Below, piece by piece: positions 60,979 to 64,000 of a DNA stretch of 64,000 bases. Both the position numbers and the translations under genes were made by a program. Source of the stretch: Tritrichomonas musculus (lineage: Eukaryota; Parabasalia; Tritrichomonadida; Tritrichomonadidae); contig JAPFFF010000011.1 of assembly GCA_039105265.1 (NCBI GenBank), positions 1,054,001 through 1,118,000 on the forward strand. The letters run 5' to 3'. Positions within the stretch are counted from its first letter, which is position 1. Each line of letters begins with the position of its first letter. The notes beneath the pieces were generated by a model. It ran no database searches. It worked only from the letters and a program-made list of their open reading frames with translations, and was not told the DNA's origin.

Positions 60979-62931
60979 TTATGCCATTTCTGGATCAACT
61001 TGTGAGCCAGCTGGTGATTCATCATCAATATATTCAAGGCCATCGAGTGAGAGCTTGAAGTAGGTGTCTCTGCATAAACAGAGTCGGACAGGTGGTGGTC
61101 TAACAATGGCTCCACTTGGTTCGATAATCTTGTAATACGTATCATTATCACCAGTGAATATTGGTTGACAATTGACTTGAATTTGGATATTGCCTTTGCC
61201 ACCATCTAAGCCATCATAACAGTATCCAGCAGATGCACGTTCAGTTTGGACATTGAATACAAATGATGTGGCATCACTCAATGTATTGCGATATCGGACA
61301 CCATTTTCATCGTTCTTGGGCATGGTGAAGCTATCTTCGAATTCCTTTGAACATTGGAGTGTGATACCATCGAGGTCTCCAGCTGTTAATTGGCTTTCGA
61401 AGAATCTGGCGCCAATGGTACTGACATTCTCATCTGGGAAGTTCTTACCACCAATATTCAAAAAGCAGTTTTGGTAAACGGGATTCTCAAATACAGTCAA
61501 ATCATTGTGGTGCTTGGGGAACAACAATGACATGCTTGTGACATTGATTAATGGGATATTCAATGTAGACTTGATTCCGTTAGCGGCTGCTGCAATTGGG
61601 AATGCATGGTAATCGACCTTTTGAGATGGGATTACTAGGCCTTCACGTAATATGGATTCAATGCTTGCACGAGTGGCTTCACAAACACCATAGCCTTGCA
61701 TGTTGGACTTACAGAGAGTGATAGTCATTCGGTTAACAGTGAGTGTTGCTGGTTGTGATGAGTAATGAGCACTCATCAATTTATTAGCTTCGGTTTTAGA
61801 TACGAAATTGACGTAAACATGACCTGCATGTGATGGTTGAGGTAATTTACCATGTTCTTTGGTATAATGAGCTTGACAAATTGCTTTATTATCATCAGTC
61901 TTTTCAATTCCAAGTTCAGTAAACTCTTCATCTGTAAATACAAAGATTAATGAACAATTTTCAATCAGATCATCGAAATCACCTCCAGATGCAGATACGT
62001 ATTGTTCTCTAACTTCATACTTCAATTGATATTTAGTTGGTGTTGGTTCGGGAGATGGTGGATTTGGATTATCACCAGGTCCTGGGATGATAGCCTCATT
62101 ACCGATTTGAGTGAATTGATGTTTGAGATGTCCATGAGCTTTGATTTGTTTGAGTTTATCGAGTTCCTCTGGGGATACGGTATCATTATCTTCTAGGAAT
62201 GCCTTGGCTTCAGCAACCGTGTATGGGTCAATGGCAGCCCAAACAAGACCAGCTGGACTGACTTGGAATCTAATGGATAAATCACCAATGATTCCATTGG
62301 GGAATAAGTCAAATGCCTGTAATGCAAGCAAGTCATCAAATGGTACATTCAAGTCGAATTCTTTTGTGGTCTTACCACCATCCTTGAAGCTATTGAGATT
62401 AACGTATGAACCAGCATGAGTTTGACTGTAATTGCTGATGTTCTCCCATAAGCTGTGAACGAATCTGCGGCGCATCTTCTCAGTCTCTGGCTTCAAAACC
62501 GAGTATAGGAAGCCCTCGCGAATGCATTCATTTTGCTGATATCCGACATTGACATTGTTATGGAGAATCTCTAGCCTGTCGAATAATTGGTTTGAGGACT
62601 TAAATCCAACAAACAGTTTATAGAAGTTATTTGGATCATTGATCTCTTGCAATTTGGTCAAATCGGTGTTCAATTGCAAATCGAGTTTGATGTGGAATGT
62701 GAGGAAGCCTTTGTCGATATCGCTAATGAAGTGGTTGGGATGTGTTAATGAAATCTGTGAGTACTGGCCTTGGTGAAATGGGGCTGGCTGGTCATGGCAA
62801 TCGACAGTTCTAAATGAGAAGCTTCTTGTACCATCATTCACATTGATGATATTTCGCATCTTCTGGAATGTGTCATTGACATTCCCAACCTCGTATTTCA
62901 AATTGTGAGCTCTTTCATTCCTGTATCTCAT
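60979..62931 (-). CDS. Major capsid protein (E)
   Basis: 650 residues with about nine differences from the C capsid protein (for example VPF/APF, DLAKL/DLTKL, GFTDDEF/VFTDEEF). Same two-part jelly-roll layout with proline-rich linker. The high identity dates the split of C and E as recent. Confidence 0.85.
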   Translation of the reverse strand: MRYRNERAHNLKYEVGNVNDTFQKMRNIINVNDGTRSFSFRTVDCHDQPAPFHQGQYSQISLTHPNHFISDIDKGFLTFHIKLDLQLNTDLTKLQEINDPNNFYKLFVGFKSSNQLFDRLEILHNNVNVGYQQNECIREGFLYSVLKPETEKMRRRFVHSLWENISNYSQTHAGSYVNLNSFKDGGKTTKEFDLNVPFDDLLALQAFDLFPNGIIGDLSIRFQVSPAGLVWAAIDPYTVAEAKAFLEDNDTVSPEELDKLKQIKAHGHLKHQFTQIGNEAIIPGPGDNPNPPSPEPTPTKYQLKYEVREQYVSASGGDFDDLIENCSLIFVFTDEEFTELGIEKTDDNKAICQAHYTKEHGKLPQPSHAGHVYVNFVSKTEANKLMSAHYSSQPATLTVNRMTITLCKSNMQGYGVCEATRASIESILREGLVIPSQKVDYHAFPIAAAANGIKSTLNIPLINVTSMSLLFPKHHNDLTVFENPVYQNCFLNIGGKNFPDENVSTIGARFFESQLTAGDLDGITLQCSKEFEDSFTMPKNDENGVRYRNTLSDATSFVFNVQTERASAGYCYDGLDGGKGNIQIQVNCQPIFTGDNDTYYKIIEPSGAIVRPPPVRLCLCRDTYFKLSLDGLEYIDDESPAGSQVDPEMA

Positions 62932-62978
62932 TTTGTATCTTGGAAAAAAGCTTGAAATCACATTTTTGTATATACCAA

Positions 62979-63230
62979 ATGGGTATTGGCATCTTCAAGA
63001 AGATTAAGAACGCTTTCAAGAACGTCGGCAGTAAGCTCAAGAATGCAGCTCAAACTGTCATCCGCAACATCCCAAGGGCAGTTGATATTGGAAAGGGTAT
63101 CATCAATAGGATCAAGCCAATCGCCGACTTCATACCAGGTGTTGGACCAGTTGTAGACACCATCAGCACTGGACTCAATTACGTAAGCAAAGCTAATGAT
63201 ATAGGTAAATCCATACTGGACAAGGTTTGA
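62979..63230 (+). CDS. pVI-like basic amphipathic peptide (E)
   Basis: 83 residues, identical to the C peptide at 19318-19569 (MGIGIFKKIKNAFKNVGSKL). Divergent from the capsid gene across the same 47-bp spacer. Confidence 0.55.
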   Translation: MGIGIFKKIKNAFKNVGSKLKNAAQTVIRNIPRAVDIGKGIINRIKPIADFIPGVGPVVDTISTGLNYVSKANDIGKSILDKV

Positions 63231-63280
63231 TCATCATAGAATATCCACATACATATGAATATATTTTTGTCCGTTTTGAA

Positions 63281-63715
63281 ATGAATACGGATATTAGGGT
63301 TATTAATGATAACAAGATGGAGCAACGCACGTTCAACTCAGTAGAGGAGTTCGACCTGTTCTACCAGAAGTACAATGATATGTTCAATGAGAAGACCACC
63401 AATTACCTCAATAAAACCTACAAAATAATCACCCCCGAATGCGAGTACAGGATTACCAAACGCACTGGCAAGGATGGCTCCAGTAATGTGTTTCTCAAGA
63501 AGATCACCAAGCAAGCCGATAATGACAACCTGGTGGAGATCCAATTTGCAAGCATTCGAGCTGACATCAATGCATTGCAGTCAACAGTAGATGAATACAC
63601 CAAGCGGATTACCACTCTGGAGAACACCATTGGCGTGATCACCACAAAAATAAATCAGCTCACCAATACTGTGAATGAGTGTACCGATGCAGTGAACAGT
63701 CTCCTGAGGCATTAG
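63281..63715 (+). CDS. Coiled-coil protein with YRITK motif (E)
   Basis: 144 residues, with two substitutions relative to C (DGSSN versus DGSNN; TNTVNEC versus TNTLNEC). Same N-terminal domain and C-terminal heptad helix. Confidence 0.62.
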   Translation: MNTDIRVINDNKMEQRTFNSVEEFDLFYQKYNDMFNEKTTNYLNKTYKIITPECEYRITKRTGKDGSSNVFLKKITKQADNDNLVEIQFASIRADINALQSTVDEYTKRITTLENTIGVITTKINQLTNTVNECTDAVNSLLRH

Positions 63716-63939
63716 ATTTTGGAATTATTTGGGATTACCTGGTGATTGAGTGAGTGGTGTAGAGTTGATGATGTTGACTTAATGATTGGGTCATGCACAA
63801 CACACCCCTTATCTTCATATTTTGGGACTGTGGGTTTGGTACAACTCATAGTTCGCCTATTTCGCATGTGACGTTCCAGGTGATTGAAATACGTAAGCCC
63901 ATTTGAATCTCTTAATACACGGCGTTCCTCATACGACAT
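63712..63939 (-). CDS. Small 75-residue basic protein, possible (E)
   Basis: Identical to 20051-20278 in C, same 4-bp convergent overlap with the coiled-coil gene. Confidence 0.45.
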   Translation of the reverse strand: MSYEERRVLRDSNGLTYFNHLERHMRNRRTMSCTKPTVPKYEDKGCVVHDPIIKSTSSTLHHSLNHQVIPNNSKI

Positions 63940-63973
63940 TTAATCTTGAAAAAACACTTTTTTTCATATCTAA

Positions 63974-64000
63974 ATGACTGAATTGGGTGAATACAAGAAG
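63974..64000 (+). CDS. Start of the 77-residue coiled-coil protein (E), runs off window
   Basis: The first nine codons (MTELGEYKK) match the C gene at 20313; TAAATG start after the same T-tract. Confidence 0.5.

Larger units (their letters stand above)
58136..64000. mobile_element. Element E: Polinton sister of C (left part)
   Basis: Begins AGTAGTGATGGG, the same tip as B and C but with a diverged next about 40 bp. It then follows C gene for gene: 158-residue protein, ATPase, micro-protein, proline-rich protein, capsid, pVI-like, coiled coil, 75- and 77-residue genes. Net 123 bp longer between the first gene and the pVI gene because of two in-frame insert regions. No break seen in this part. 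The right end and its target duplication lie outside the window. Inserted in the A fibre gene. Confidence 0.9.

Overview
The window looks like nuclear DNA of a trichomonad, most likely Trichomonas vaginalis. The reasons are very AT-rich spacers, a gene with a trichomonad-type initiator (TCATTT 19 nt before its ATG), KilA-N and T5orf172 proteins, and above all a dense nest of Maverick/Polinton elements. These elements carry major capsid proteins, packaging ATPases, integrases, a protein-primed DNA polymerase B and fibre-like proteins. I treat all of them as fossil, integrated virus-like elements. The species call is inference.

Layout, from outside in. Element A (capsid-type, AT-rich) forms a giant inverted repeat. 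Its left arm is 1-4690. Its right arm starts near 6170 and continues, after insertions, at 50348-58135. The unique centre, about 4690-6170, holds one glycosyltransferase-like gene. The right arm is split by a 955-bp MITE (6685-7639, 8-bp target duplication ATTTTATC) and by element B (8746-50347, target duplication AAGGTA). B is split by element C (14629-48848, target duplication CTGGTT). C is split by element D (34955-46506, flanked by GTGGA). Element E, a close sister of C, starts at 58136 inside the fibre gene of A and runs off the window. The nest is therefore A > B > C > D, with E alongside.

C is the most complete Polinton: packaging ATPase, capsid protein, pVI-like peptide, integrase, a long structural protein, fibre and DNA polymerase B with an embedded HNH-like motif, plus a KilA-N protein. 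It looks mostly readable, with about three breaks besides the D insertion. D is a compact 11.5-kb Polinton with integrase, ATPase, a GIY-YIG-like T5orf172 protein and two large fibre-like proteins, but no polymerase core; it looks nearly whole. B is about 7.4 kb without C. It has Polinton-type ends identical at their tips to those of C, but no recognisable capsid, ATPase, integrase or polymerase gene; it looks broken (about three breaks). A shows one or two breaks in the parts seen. E shows none in the part seen.

The most unusual signal is a family of tiny DNA hairpins, many with three-base loops, scattered through A, C and E. Some are present in one sister element and absent from the other, and several lie in frame inside coding regions. 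Other noteworthy points are a conserved ~47-residue membrane micro-protein in the capsid cluster of A, C and E, mosaic fibre genes, and a shared TAAATG start context.
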